This document shows positions 51,601 to 59,814 of a stretch of DNA of 64,000 bases, piece after piece. This DNA is from Bacteroidales bacterium (GTDB lineage Bacteria; Bacteroidota; Bacteroidia; Bacteroidales; UBA932). The stretch lies in contig JAFZIO010000071.1 in assembly GCA_017554335.1 (NCBI GenBank), positions 1 through 64,000 of the forward strand, in the 5' to 3' direction. The first letter of the stretch is position 1. Each line of letters starts with the position of its first letter. A model generated the notes under the pieces. The model worked only from the letters and a program-made list of their open reading frames with translations. It had not been told where the DNA came from and did no database searches. The position numbers and the translations under genes were made by a program.

Positions 51601-51694
51601 ACTTGTTATATTCTTCGTGCTGCCGGGTGCCATTGCGCTCTGCGACTTCATGGTCGCTCCTAAGGGTGCCGTAAAAAGTTTTGGAAATAAATAA
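48641..51694 (+). CDS. MMPL/RND-family exporter
   Basis: A 1017-aa inner-membrane protein of the RND superfamily (MMPL branch), likely moving lipids or hydrophobic compounds. Each half has a hydrophobic block of about six helices: the first at about 150-300 (LILFFDKAIV at its end), the second at about 850-1005 (LLLTILTVMAIFVIVALTF, ILMGATIDYCILFM). The start MDFLGFLVKRRNVLL is placed 6 nt after a -7 box; longer upstream extensions are antisense to the glycosyltransferase. The central extracytoplasmic region (about 430-800) has Pro/Ala/Asp-rich linkers separating three similar helical modules with motifs such as CYRMAGRTRK and MYAGSRKWK. No membrane-fusion or outer-membrane partner is adjacent. 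Confidence 0.88.
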   Translation: MDFLGFLVKRRNVLLAAMTALAVICAMIIPKIDVIMEISFFLPDDSPIKIGLDKMEEDFPGMSGQLNMLSIMLDDVKDKDAEEKVLTDLTGGLICMSVKNNGPHTLYQFLLTQDCDYEAARQKIRQYYDGNVVVEVDVDKNMPANLIPMITSGVVLVFVVLLLMCSSVVEVILFLFATLLAVSINMGSNILLGRVSYLTFTMAAVLQMILSMDYSIIIMNRYRQEKKNYPGDNPKAMEVALKRAAPSVLSSAMTTIVSLLMLMFMRLKIGVDMGVVLSKGVLLSMICNFTVLPALILFFDKAIVKTEKRIKDFSVRKLARFEVRWRAVLTVLFVGIFTAAFILQKRTEISFAAIWETQISKYFPLQNPMILMYETEEEDEVPGILDTLQRDPMVATVLSYPSLIKQGHTIKELTEELSPMSPMITEDIVRAVFYSYSHPERTEKLSLNEIQDLAEEVTRQGLVQEEFDVKAMLAKLLPAEPVAAPAPEKPVVTEEPEPAVAIEPDSTAVVASVIDSTMTAPADSALVAAADSVAVPAAPVFTYEIVNEQLTAKQMAARYGIERSYINMCYRMAGRTRKPATMSLYEMTSFVNNKLLNDKRYSGLVTKEQVSMFKDIYRQVDSAFVAGPTPEDVLLARAEEIVPAADSLAVAAASDSLAVQHPSDTGVVLAQNVPVEEPEEDDEPVVITPLERLAEMSFSGRKYNSRTVRNALAAAGIPVSQEDMDMLYMYAGSRKWKDNGMKLSISEFVNYLNDTLLQQESFARMLDDDSRDKIGQAIDELGMAATTLRSDKHSLAAIITDYLFESPETFSFIDRLQELSDRSLMKDHVIIAESAMYKEIKEGFPRELLLLTILTVMAIFVIVALTFKSLVIPVMLVLAVMSGVYVNVFVSGLGGNTMYFMSYLIVQSILMGATIDYCILFMSYYRESRMRTGVPGAISAAYKGASHSILTSGLILTLAPVAMSMFIDDKLVASILKCLASGALAAILVIFFVLPGAIALCDFMVAPKGAVKSFGNK

Positions 51695-51711
51695 AACTTG
51701 AAGTATCTTTG
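51680..51711 (+). promoter_or_regulatory. tRNA-Val promoter
   Basis: TTTG (51680-51683) and TATCTTTG (51704-51711) are separated by 20 nt, an ideal match, and lie 15 nt upstream of the tRNA. The -33 element overlaps the last codons of the exporter gene. Confidence 0.8.
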
Positions 51712-51726
51712 CAGTCCTCAAAGTAA

Positions 51727-51801
51727 GGAAGTTTAGCTCAGCTGGTTTAGAGCACCTGCCTTACAAGCAGGGGGTCACTGGTTCGAGTCCAGTAATTTCC
51801 A
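51727..51801 (+). tRNA. tRNA-Val(TAC)
   Basis: A 75-nt cloverleaf starting GGAAGTTTAGCTCAGCTGGT. The anticodon stem CCTGC/GCAGG encloses CTTACAA, giving anticodon TAC. The T loop is TTCGAGT. The acceptor stem GGAAGTT/AATTTCC has one G-T pair. The discriminator is A, and CCA is not encoded (CTA follows). It has its own promoter. Confidence 0.95.
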
Positions 51802-51838
51802 CTAAAAAAAGCAGCCAACCGGCTGCTTTTTTTAGTGG
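51799..51838. terminator. Bidirectional terminator starting inside tRNA-Val
   Basis: GCAGCC (51811-51816) and GGCTGC (51821-51826) with an AACC loop are extended by CCACTAAAAAAA and TTTTTTTAGTGG on either side. The left end of the stem includes the last three bases of tRNA-Val. It serves the tRNA and the convergent fimbrillin-like gene. Confidence 0.9.
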
Positions 51839-51841
51839 AAA

Positions 51842-52777
51842 TTAGTATACCTTACTATCGTACAGCTCGGGGCCGCCGACAGACATGTCTACACGGATGG
51901 TCTTGTTGCGGCCGATTTCTCCAAGGGTGACGGGGAAGCGGCAGGTGTTGCCGTAAATCTCACACTCCAGTACGAAAACAGTCTGGGGCGAGCCCACAGT
52001 AGATTCCGGGGATTCGTTGGGGTAGCAGAACAGCTCAGTCATCGGCTTCTGTGAGAATATGCCGATATCGAACGGAAGAGGCTTCTTCAAAGGCTTCTCC
52101 AAGGTCTCTGAGGGGCGGAACCCTGCGGCTCTCATTATCTCGGCCGAGGAACTCATGTTCTCCAGATATATGCGCGGATCTTCCAGCCTGGCGTATCCTT
52201 TCATGGTATTGCTGATTTCGCACAGTTGAACCCTGGACATTAGCGGCGTCAGCTGTATATGCCCTGAACTTTCCGGCAGCAGCTGGCAGGCTCCGCTCAT
52301 CAGCGGGGCGTCAGATGAATCTTCTTCGAATTCGTAGCACAGCAGTTCTATTGAATCATAACGGTCTATTGCCATGCGGTTGAATGTCCTGGGGGAGTTG
52401 ACAATGACAACTGCGCGCTTTGCTTTTTTGGACCCCCTGATCGCCAGACTGTCCGGGAGGGAGCTGTAGCGTTTCCAGCTCTCAAGGCTGCCTACATTGT
52501 CTGCATCATAAATCAGTACATCTACGCAACGCACGTCGGGGAGAGAGTCTGACATCTCGCTGAATGCGCTCAGTTTTAGGTAAAACCAGCTGCTGTCTAC
52601 CTGCACGTGTACATCCTGAATGTCATCGTCACCTTTTTCTTTGCAAGAGGTAATCAAACAGGCCGGCGACGAGGTAAGTAGCAAGCTGAACAAGATTAAA
52701 CAATGGAGCAGAACGCTCCCCGACGGACGCCGGAAGGTGAAAGGCCGTCGGCCTGAGTGATTCCAATTAGTTTTCAT
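51842..52777 (-). CDS. Fimbrillin-family-like lipoprotein (Mfa2/FimB-like)
   Basis: A 311-aa lipoprotein. The N terminus has a basic stretch, then LLHCLILFSLLLTSSPACLITSC with a lipobox-like LITSC. The body is beta-rich, with VDVLIYDADNVGSLESW and RAVVIVNSPRTF; these resemble the double-domain fold of Mfa2/FimB anchors of Bacteroidales type V pili, where an Ig-like domain carries short fimbrial subunits. The match is from memory and moderate. No major fimbrillin gene is adjacent. It could equally be a free-standing surface lipoprotein. Confidence 0.55.
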   Translation of the reverse strand: MKTNWNHSGRRPFTFRRPSGSVLLHCLILFSLLLTSSPACLITSCKEKGDDDIQDVHVQVDSSWFYLKLSAFSEMSDSLPDVRCVDVLIYDADNVGSLESWKRYSSLPDSLAIRGSKKAKRAVVIVNSPRTFNRMAIDRYDSIELLCYEFEEDSSDAPLMSGACQLLPESSGHIQLTPLMSRVQLCEISNTMKGYARLEDPRIYLENMSSSAEIMRAAGFRPSETLEKPLKKPLPFDIGIFSQKPMTELFCYPNESPESTVGSPQTVFVLECEIYGNTCRFPVTLGEIGRNKTIRVDMSVGGPELYDSKVY

Positions 52778-52854
52778 AGCACTGCAAAGCTATGCAGCAC
52801 TTTTCATTACTCAATGGAATCGAAAAAATCGTAAATCAAGTTTTGCTGATTCTT

Positions 52855-53952
52855 TCAGCAACCCCCGTTTTTACCCCCGGAAAGACCCTCCAGGAGCTCT
52901 GAATAACGCTTGATGAAAACTTCTTTTGTAAGTTTTTTTTCTGCTATCTCGCGGCTTTTGCGCCCCCACTTTGCTAGTTCTTCGGAAGATGTGGCCGACA
53001 GCTTCCGAAGAGCTTTGGCAAAATCGCCGGTGTCGCAAGGATCGAAAAGCAGTCCGTTTTCACCGGGGAAGATGTATCTGGCGTTGTCGCTTACATCGCT
53101 GCAGATAGCGGGCAGGCCGCAGGCAAGAGCCTCAGCCAGAGCGTTGGAAGTGCCCTCGTAGAAGCTGGGCAGGCAGAACGCATCCGCCTTCACATATAAT
53201 TCTTCTACGTTCTCGCAGCCGGGATGGATATGAATCCTGTCCTGCAGGCCGAGTTTGCGTATGAGTTTCTGGCAGCGGCCGTAATACTTGTCATTGCTGA
53301 GTGCCCCGTACCAGTCGAAATAGAGATTGTCGCAGCCTGCCTCGGATACGGCCTTGATGAGCCCTATGGCGTTTTTGCGGTCGTAAAGACGTGCCGTGGT
53401 GACCACGTTGATGCGGCCGTCGGCTCCCGGAATATGTCCGGACGGGCTGAAGCGCTCGGCGTCCACAAAATTGGGAATAGTGCTAAGCCTGGAGTCGAGA
53501 GCGGGGCAACGTTTGCGTACAAGGGCTTCCTGGGCGTAACTGTTGCACACCACGGCGTCTGCCATCTTGTATAGCTTCAGACGCAGCGTGGTGTACAACC
53601 ATTTGTCTGTATTGCAGTTACGCTCAGAGACCACAAGCTTGAGCCCCGGGCAGCGCTGCTTGATGAAGCAGGCCTTGAGGTTGGTGCCCACCAGATAGGA
53701 AATAAGTATCTGGCAGCCGGTCTCGCGCAGGTGTGCGGAAATATCCTCTACCAGGCGTTTCTCATTCCCGGGATGAGGGATAACCGTAAGCTTCACTCCG
53801 GCCTCCCTGAGCGGCTTGGCGTAGAACGAACCCTCCCTGTAGGTAAGGACTTCTACGTCATGGCCTTGTGCATGCAGCATGAGCGCCAGTCCTGAGAGCT
53901 GGCGCTCGGCGCCTCCGAGGCGCAACGATGCTATCATGCAACAGAGTTTCAA
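52855..53952 (-). CDS. GT4 family glycosyltransferase
   Basis: A 365-aa retaining-type GT-B glycosyltransferase. The N terminus CCMIASLRLGGAERQLSGLA matches the typical GGAE loop, and the C-terminal domain contains SFYEGTSNALAEALACGLPA, the family's E-x7-E donor-binding region. Typical substrates are UDP- or GDP-sugars in LPS or capsule assembly. The likely start is TTG (TAATTG joined to the nqrF stop), because it supplies the first beta strand; an ATG five codons later is the alternative. It is the last gene of the nqr transcription unit, an unusual place for a glycosyltransferase. Confidence 0.85.
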   Translation of the reverse strand: MKLCCMIASLRLGGAERQLSGLALMLHAQGHDVEVLTYREGSFYAKPLREAGVKLTVIPHPGNEKRLVEDISAHLRETGCQILISYLVGTNLKACFIKQRCPGLKLVVSERNCNTDKWLYTTLRLKLYKMADAVVCNSYAQEALVRKRCPALDSRLSTIPNFVDAERFSPSGHIPGADGRINVVTTARLYDRKNAIGLIKAVSEAGCDNLYFDWYGALSNDKYYGRCQKLIRKLGLQDRIHIHPGCENVEELYVKADAFCLPSFYEGTSNALAEALACGLPAICSDVSDNARYIFPGENGLLFDPCDTGDFAKALRKLSATSSEELAKWGRKSREIAEKKLTKEVFIKRYSELLEGLSGGKNGGC

Positions 53953-55227
53953 TTAAGCTCCGAAGTTGTCGAAGAGTATGTTCTCGGGTGCGACTCCAAG
54001 AGAGTCAAGAAGATCGCACACGCACTTCGTCATCATAGGAGGACCGCACATGAAGTACTTGATATCCTCGGGGGCCTCATGGTCCTTGAGGTAGGTCTCG
54101 TACATCACATTGTGCACGAATCCGGCAGTATATTTCACTCCGGCCTCGTCTGCAGCGGGATCAGGACGGTCGAGGGCAAGGTGGAACTTGAAGTTCGGGA
54201 ACTCCTTCTCGATCTCGGCGAAGTCTTCCAGGTAGAAGGCCTCCACGAGGGCGCGTGCGCCATAGAAGAAGTGAACCTTGCGGCCGGTCTTGAGGGTCTT
54301 GAACAGCTGCATGATGTGGCTGCGGAGAGGAGCCATACCGGCGCCGCCGCCTACGAAGATGTATTCCATGTCGTCCGGGTCGTTCTCCGGCAGGAGGAAC
54401 TCGCCGAAAGGACCGCTGATCCACACCTTGTCACCCGGCTTGCGGGAGAACACGAAAGTGGAGGCGATTCCCGGAGGCACACCGGGGACGAACTTGAACA
54501 CGCCCTTGGGCTGGGTGCGGTCGAACGGGGGAGTTGCGATACGCACGTTCAGCTTGATTATGTTCTTCTCCCCAGGATAGGAGGCCATGGAATATGCACG
54601 AATGGTGGGAACGGTATTCTTGTACTTCAGGGAAGTGATGCCGTATTTCTCCCAGTCGCCCATGTAGATGGGATCCACGTCCATGTCGGAGAAGTCTGCC
54701 TCGTACTCGGGAATGTCAATCTGGATGTACTCGCCGGACTTGAAGTCGATGTGCTCGCCTTCGGGCAGCTTGACGGTGAATTCCTTGATGAAGGTGGCCA
54801 CATTCTTGTTGGAGATGACCTCGCACTCGAGCTTCTTGACGCTCAGGGCGCTTTCAGCCACCTGGATCTTGAGGTTGTCCTTGACCTTCACCTGGCATCC
54901 CAGACGCCAGCCTTCCTTAATCTGTTTGCGGTTGAAGAAACCGGTCTCGGTGGGCAGGATCTCGCCGCCGCCCTCGAATACCTGCACCTTGCACTGGCCG
55001 CAGTTGGCCTTGCCGCCGCAGGCTGAGGGGAGGAAGATCTTCTCACCTGCCAGCGTAGCCATAAGGTTGTTGCCGGGGGTGACGTTCAGTTCCTTCTTTC
55101 CGTCGTTAATGTCTATCTTGACCGTACCCTTGGGGGTAATGGCGTTCTTCACGATGAGGAGAAGAGCCACAAGCACCAGCGTCACTACGACGAGGAGTGC
55201 GATAGAAGCAATAATTGTCTGACTCAT
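53953..55227 (-). CDS. nqrF: Na+-NQR subunit F
   Basis: Entry subunit of the sodium-pumping NADH:quinone oxidoreductase; it takes electrons from NADH. An N-terminal membrane helix (IIASIALLVVVTLVLVALLLIV) is followed by a 2Fe-2S ferredoxin domain with the cysteine set CGGKANCGQC and a fourth Cys (LGCQVKV). Then come the FAD domain with RAYSMASYP and the NAD domain with GGGAGMAPLRSH and CGPPMMTK. It is 424 aa, normal. It is the last nqr gene and directly abuts the glycosyltransferase. Confidence 0.97.
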   Translation of the reverse strand: MSQTIIASIALLVVVTLVLVALLLIVKNAITPKGTVKIDINDGKKELNVTPGNNLMATLAGEKIFLPSACGGKANCGQCKVQVFEGGGEILPTETGFFNRKQIKEGWRLGCQVKVKDNLKIQVAESALSVKKLECEVISNKNVATFIKEFTVKLPEGEHIDFKSGEYIQIDIPEYEADFSDMDVDPIYMGDWEKYGITSLKYKNTVPTIRAYSMASYPGEKNIIKLNVRIATPPFDRTQPKGVFKFVPGVPPGIASTFVFSRKPGDKVWISGPFGEFLLPENDPDDMEYIFVGGGAGMAPLRSHIMQLFKTLKTGRKVHFFYGARALVEAFYLEDFAEIEKEFPNFKFHLALDRPDPAADEAGVKYTAGFVHNVMYETYLKDHEAPEDIKYFMCGPPMMTKCVCDLLDSLGVAPENILFDNFGA

Positions 55228-55233
55228 ATCCTT

Positions 55234-55848
55234 TTACAGTTGAATGCCCATAAATATCATGAATGCCATACCCATGAGGCCCACAGTAATGAAGGTGATG
55301 CCTATGCCCTTGAGGGGCTTGGGAACGTTGCAGTAGCTCATCTTCTCACGTATTGCGGCAAGCGCCACGATGGCGAGATACCAGCCGATGCCGGAGCCGA
55401 GGGCGTAAACCAGGGGCTCACCGATACCGGTGAAGTCTCTCTGCTGCATGAAGAGGGAGCCGCCCAGGATGGCGCAGTTCACTGCAATCAGCGGCAGGTA
55501 GATGCCGAGTGAAGAATAGAGCGAGGGGAGGAACTTCTCCACTATCATTTCCACGAGCTGCACGAACGCCGCGATGACCGCGATGAAGACTATGAAGCTC
55601 AGGAAGCTGAGATCTACTTCCGCAAACTGGGGACCGAGCCACTGGAGGGCGCCGGGCTGGAGCACGTAGGTGTTCAGCAGCCAGTTGAGGGGAAGCGTGC
55701 AGAGAAGCACGAAGATGACGGCGAGGCCCAGGCCGTTGGCCGTCTTTACGTTCTTCGATACCGCCAGGTATGAGCACATACCCAGGAAGTAAGCGAAGAT
55801 CATATTGTCAACGAAGATTGACTTTACGAATAAGCTGATGTATTCCAT
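55234..55848 (-). CDS. nqrE: Na+-NQR subunit E
   Basis: A 204-aa integral membrane subunit with six helices, homologous to NqrD and to RnfA/RnfE; it takes part in ion translocation and a shared Fe centre. The N terminus [29 protein letters not shown] is highly conserved. The stretch [15 protein letters not shown] contains the cysteine that, with NqrD, ligates the membrane iron centre. It ends 6 nt before nqrF and starts 12 nt after nqrD. Confidence 0.97.
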   Translation of the reverse strand: MEYISLFVKSIFVDNMIFAYFLGMCSYLAVSKNVKTANGLGLAVIFVLLCTLPLNWLLNTYVLQPGALQWLGPQFAEVDLSFLSFIVFIAVIAAFVQLVEMIVEKFLPSLYSSLGIYLPLIAVNCAILGGSLFMQQRDFTGIGEPLVYALGSGIGWYLAIVALAAIREKMSYCNVPKPLKGIGITFITVGLMGMAFMIFMGIQL

Positions 55849-55860
55849 AAGGCTGTGCTG

Positions 55861-56472
55861 TTAGTTTTCCTGAAGGTCTTTGTCGATTGCCCTGTGCACC
55901 CAGATAATGCATCCCAGGAGGATGAGGGCGAACGGTGGCAGGATGACAAGGTTGTTGGGAACGTATGCTTCCGGAAGCACCCTGAATCCAAACAGCGTGC
56001 CGCTGCCGAGGAGCTCGCGGAAGAAGGCGACTATCACCAGGATGAGGCCGTAGCCGAGTCCGTTGGCGATACCGTCAAGCAGGGAAGGGATGGGCTTGTT
56101 GCCGAGGGCGAAGGCCTCGATGCGGCCCATGACGATACAGTTGGTGATGATGAGGCCGATGTAGACCGACAGCTGCTTGTCGATGGCGTAGGTGCCTTCT
56201 CCTGCCTTGAGGATCTGGTCCACCAGGATAACCATCATGGCAACCACCACCAGCTGCACGATGATACGCACACGGTTGGGGATGGTGTTGCGGAGCAGCG
56301 AACACACGAGGCTGGAAAGTCCGGTGACCGCGATGACCGACAAGGCCATCACCAGAGCGCCCTTGAGCTGAACCGTAACGGCCAGCGCGGAGCATATACC
56401 GAGCACAAGGACGGTAATAGGATTGCCCTTGAGAATCGGATTGAGGATGGTTTCTTTAAGTTTCTGTGCCAT
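55861..56472 (-). CDS. nqrD: Na+-NQR subunit D
   Basis: A 203-aa, six-helix membrane subunit paired with NqrE. The family pattern KNPITVLVLGICSALAVT appears here as GNPITVLVLGICSALAVT, and GLIITNCIVMGRIEAFALGNKP contains the conserved Cys of the iron centre. It starts 3 nt after the nqrC stop. Confidence 0.97.
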   Translation of the reverse strand: MAQKLKETILNPILKGNPITVLVLGICSALAVTVQLKGALVMALSVIAVTGLSSLVCSLLRNTIPNRVRIIVQLVVVAMMVILVDQILKAGEGTYAIDKQLSVYIGLIITNCIVMGRIEAFALGNKPIPSLLDGIANGLGYGLILVIVAFFRELLGSGTLFGFRVLPEAYVPNNLVILPPFALILLGCIIWVHRAIDKDLQEN

Positions 56473-56475
56473 AAT

Positions 56476-57267
56476 CTATTCCTCCTCGTTGTCGTTAACG
56501 GTTTCTGCCTCTGAGAGCCCTTCGAGCATATTGAAGAATGCTCCGAGACCGAAATGCTTCTCGTAGGCCTTGAACCAGATGTTCAGTGCCTCGTTGAGGC
56601 CCTTCGAGGTCATGGTAGCACCGGTAATTGCGTCAACCGCGTTGGTGGCGCCGGTCGCCTCGACGTTCTTCTCGAGCCTGAAAGCGGGAGTCTCGCCCCA
56701 CTCTACGGTCTTGCCTATGAATTTCTCGCGGAACCATGCTTCGTCCTTGATCTTGGCTCCCAGACCGGGAGTCTCGGACTCATGGTCGAAGAATGCGCCT
56801 GCGATGGTGTAGCAATCGGGACAGAATGCGATGTAACCCCAGACCGGACCCCAGAGGCCTGCTCCGTAAATAGGTATCACAGCAATTCCGCCCTTGAAAA
56901 TATAGACGGGAAGGGTTGCGTCGCCTTCGGCAAGAATGGCCTTGTGCTGGGGCTTGAGCTTGCTTACAAGCTCGATCTTGTCCTGGCTGATCGAGAGTTC
57001 TCCGTTCTTTTCGCCGTCGAGTCCTATGGTGTAGGCTTCTTCGATGTTGTCGGCATAGAGCTGGAGTATTTCTGCGTTCTTGGCCGCATAGAGTTCCTCG
57101 GTGGACTTGATTCCGGCGGCGGACATCATCTGCCTGAGGGTTTCAGCCTTGGCGTTTGCGTCCTGGGCGGGGCCCAGCTTGGATGCCACGAAAGCCAGAA
57201 CGGCCGCCACTATCACCACGACTATCGCGGTGTAGATGACTGTATAGACGTTATTGTTGGTATTCAT
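56476..57267 (-). CDS. nqrC: Na+-NQR subunit C
   Basis: A 263-aa subunit with one N-terminal helix (YTVIYTAIVVVIVAAVLAFVASKLG) and a periplasmic FMN domain. The covalent FMN attachment motif is ITGATMTS, in which the threonine before the final serine receives FMN. Other conserved regions are GLWGPVWGYIAF and HESETPGLGAKIKDEAW. The flavin transferase ApbE that attaches FMN is not encoded in the window. It lies 2 nt after nqrB. Confidence 0.97.
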   Translation of the reverse strand: MNTNNNVYTVIYTAIVVVIVAAVLAFVASKLGPAQDANAKAETLRQMMSAAGIKSTEELYAAKNAEILQLYADNIEEAYTIGLDGEKNGELSISQDKIELVSKLKPQHKAILAEGDATLPVYIFKGGIAVIPIYGAGLWGPVWGYIAFCPDCYTIAGAFFDHESETPGLGAKIKDEAWFREKFIGKTVEWGETPAFRLEKNVEATGATNAVDAITGATMTSKGLNEALNIWFKAYEKHFGLGAFFNMLEGLSEAETVNDNEEE

Positions 57268-57269
57268 GG

Positions 57270-58385
57270 CTATGCGACTTTAAGTTTCTTTGCCCTGCGG
57301 GAAATATGTACGCTGGTGACGCAGTGGTCAATCAGCGGAGCGAAGGTATTGAGCAGCAGGATAGCCAGCATCATGCCCTCGGCGTAGCCGGGGTTGAAGA
57401 GGCGTACCGTGATGCAGAGCATACCGATGAGGATACCGAAGATCCATTTGCCGCACTCGGTCTGGCAGGAGGTGACGGGATCGGTGGCCATGAAGACGGT
57501 ACCGAAGGCGAAGCCGCCGTAGAGGAGCTGCATGTAGAAGGGGATCTCGGTGATGCCTGCGATGTTTCCTATCCAGCCTACGAGAAGGGCGCCTGCGACA
57601 CTGCCGCACATGATCTTCCAGCTTGCGATGCCTGTCCAGATAAGCAGGATGGCGCCGAGCAGGATGGCGATTACTGAGGTCTCACCTACGGAACCGGGAA
57701 CGGTGCCGATGAAGAGGTCCCAGAAGCCGGTACCGTACTGGGCGGGGCCGTCGAGGGCGAGGGGAGTGGCGCCTGTAAATGCGTCTGCCACTGCGGTTTC
57801 ACCCTTCTTGAAGGCTATCCAGCACTCGGAACCGGACATGTAGTTAGGATAAGAGAAGAACAGGAATGCGCGGGTGAGGAGGGCGGGATTCCAGATGTTC
57901 ATGCCGGTGCCGCCGAAGACCTCCTTGCCGAAGATGACGGCGAAGGCAACTGCGACTGCAAGCATCCACAGGGGGATGTCCACCGGGACGATAAGCGGAA
58001 TGAAGAAACCGCTCACGAGGTAACCCTCGCTTACTTCCTCGCCGCGGATCTGGCTGGAAGCGAATTCTATTCCAAGTCCTACGATGTAGGAAACCAGGTA
58101 CAAGGGGAGGACTTTCAGGAAGCCGAACCAGAAGTACTCGAGAATGTGCACTCCGGTCTGTCCCATTGCAAGTCCGTGCTGATAGCCGACGTTCCACATG
58201 CCGAAGAGGGCTGCGGGTGCTGCGGCTATCACCACCAGGATAAGGAGACGCTTAAGGTCTATTGCATCACGCACGTGGGAGCCCTTGAGGGTCACGGTGC
58301 CGGGCACGTGAAGGAATGTCTCAAAAGCATCGACGGAACTGTGAAGCCAATAGAGCTTGCCGCCTTTTTCGAAAATCTTATTCAT
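57270..58385 (-). CDS. nqrB: Na+-NQR subunit B
   Basis: The main Na+-channel subunit, 371 aa with about ten helices. It carries a second covalent FMN site in ADAFTGATPLALDGPA and the conserved GTGMNIWNPALLTRAFLFFSYP, and ends with the family's LLNTFAPLIDHCVT. It starts 5 nt after the nqrA stop. The quinone and riboflavin sites are in this protein in Vibrio; I infer the same here. Confidence 0.97.
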   Translation of the reverse strand: MNKIFEKGGKLYWLHSSVDAFETFLHVPGTVTLKGSHVRDAIDLKRLLILVVIAAAPAALFGMWNVGYQHGLAMGQTGVHILEYFWFGFLKVLPLYLVSYIVGLGIEFASSQIRGEEVSEGYLVSGFFIPLIVPVDIPLWMLAVAVAFAVIFGKEVFGGTGMNIWNPALLTRAFLFFSYPNYMSGSECWIAFKKGETAVADAFTGATPLALDGPAQYGTGFWDLFIGTVPGSVGETSVIAILLGAILLIWTGIASWKIMCGSVAGALLVGWIGNIAGITEIPFYMQLLYGGFAFGTVFMATDPVTSCQTECGKWIFGILIGMLCITVRLFNPGYAEGMMLAILLLNTFAPLIDHCVTSVHISRRAKKLKVA

Positions 58386-58390
58386 ATCTT

Positions 58391-59743
58391 TTAAGCCATT
58401 TCTTTGAGCATCAGGTCAATGCCCTTTGCGATGATGTCCTGGATGTAAATCTTGCTCGGATCTACGAACTCGCAGGTGGCGAGGTCCTCGGGGAGGACTT
58501 CATAGATGCCGAACTTTTCCATCTTGTCTATGTCTCCTGCAAGGCAGGCCTTGGTCAGGAACACGGGGTAGATGTCCATGGGAAGCACTTTGGCGTAGTA
58601 GCCGTCGTTCATGAGGAACGGACGGGGACCGCCGTGCAGGTTGGTGTTCATGTCGTACTTGCGCCAGGGCGTGAGCCAGCTGAAGTAGCTGTGGTCGTGG
58701 CTGTACTGCTTGAAGCGGAGGGGACGTATCCATCCGAGGAGCTCCTTGTCGGTGCCCTCCTGGATAATCGTAATCTGGTCGTCCTTCCAACCGAGGTAGC
58801 CTGCTTCGCCGACGTTGGCTCCGGAGAGCATGTCGCCGCTGATGAAGCGGTCGAGCTCGGGAGTGTTGCCGTAGAAGGGGGCGAGATCCTTGACGGGAGT
58901 GCCGGGAACGGTCTCGACATAGGAAGGCTCGATGGCGGCGGGGCCGGTGACGGCGACGAGGCGCCTCACGTTGTAGCGGCCGGTCGCAAAGAGCTTGCCG
59001 ATGGCGGCGAGTCCGTGCAGGGGCAGTGTCCATACAGTCTCACCCTTGCAGATGGGGCTGATGTGGCTGATCTGCACGCCCACGTTGCCGGCGGGGTGCT
59101 TGCCCTGGAAACGGTGCAGGGTGCATCCGGTCAGTCTGGCGAAGGCGGAGTCCTTCACGCATGCGTCAAGGGACACGTGCACTGGTGCAATCTTGGCCAG
59201 GGCGTCAATACCCTTCTGGATGAATGCCACCTGGTTGCCGAGCGTAAACTCGGTATCGGCGGCCAGCGGAGCGCTGTTGAAAGCGGAAACGAAGATGCCC
59301 TTGGGGGCGGCGGCAGGATCGGCGATAATGCCGTAGGGACGCTGCACGAGCACGGGCCAGAGGCCGCTCTGCAGCAACGCCGTCTTGACATCCTCCACCG
59401 AAAGGGCGGCGGGATCCTTGGCGCCGAATTCCACGAATTCCTGCTTTTCGTCCGCTTCGATCAGAACTGCGAGAAGCTTGCGTTTCTCGCCCCTTGCGAT
59501 TTCCTTGACCGTTCCGCTTACGGGCGCGGTGAGGAGAATCTCAGGGTTTTTCTTGTCAGCAATGACGGGAGAACCGCAGAGCACGCGGTCTCCTTCCTTC
59601 ACCAAAAGCCTGGGGAGCAGGCCCTTGACACCGTCCGGGCGGACGGCTACTGTGGCGGGGGTCATCGATTTGCTGACGCGAAGGTCTGCGCTGCCCTTCA
59701 CGGGCACATCAAGACCTCTTTTCAAAACGATGATTTCAGACAT
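58391..59743 (-). CDS. nqrA: Na+-NQR subunit A
   Basis: A 450-aa soluble subunit at the cytoplasmic face, resembling RnfC without its iron-sulfur domain. Conserved segments are PDGVKGLLPRLLVKEGDRVLCG, then RPYGIIADP and HPAGNVGVQISHI. It is first in nqrABCDEF. On the minus strand a TATCTTCG variant -7 box (59786-59779) lies 35 nt upstream of the start, next to the perfect palindrome ATGCTTTAAGCAT. Confidence 0.97.
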   Translation of the reverse strand: MSEIIVLKRGLDVPVKGSADLRVSKSMTPATVAVRPDGVKGLLPRLLVKEGDRVLCGSPVIADKKNPEILLTAPVSGTVKEIARGEKRKLLAVLIEADEKQEFVEFGAKDPAALSVEDVKTALLQSGLWPVLVQRPYGIIADPAAAPKGIFVSAFNSAPLAADTEFTLGNQVAFIQKGIDALAKIAPVHVSLDACVKDSAFARLTGCTLHRFQGKHPAGNVGVQISHISPICKGETVWTLPLHGLAAIGKLFATGRYNVRRLVAVTGPAAIEPSYVETVPGTPVKDLAPFYGNTPELDRFISGDMLSGANVGEAGYLGWKDDQITIIQEGTDKELLGWIRPLRFKQYSHDHSYFSWLTPWRKYDMNTNLHGGPRPFLMNDGYYAKVLPMDIYPVFLTKACLAGDIDKMEKFGIYEVLPEDLATCEFVDPSKIYIQDIIAKGIDLMLKEMA

Positions 59744-59764
59744 TTTATAAGGTTAAAATATAAT

Positions 59765-59777
59765 ATGCTTTAAGCAT
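59765..59777. promoter_or_regulatory. Palindrome between nqrA and the UvrD-like gene
   Basis: ATGCTTTAAGCAT is a perfect 13-nt palindrome around a central T, in the 71-nt divergent gap. It lies beside TATCTTCG (59786-59779, minus) for nqrA, while TATTTTCG (59800-59807, plus) ends 7 nt before the UvrD-like ATG. It may be an operator. Both -7 boxes share the same C deviation from TAnnTTTG. Confidence 0.4.
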
Positions 59778-59814
59778 GCGAAGATACCACTTTTTTTTGT
59801 ATTTTCGCGTCATT

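Noticed and set aside
58316-59773. Long open frame on the plus strand opposite nqrA
   Set aside because: It is the shadow of a strongly biased GC-rich gene; translation shows no family signature, while the other strand encodes clear NqrA.
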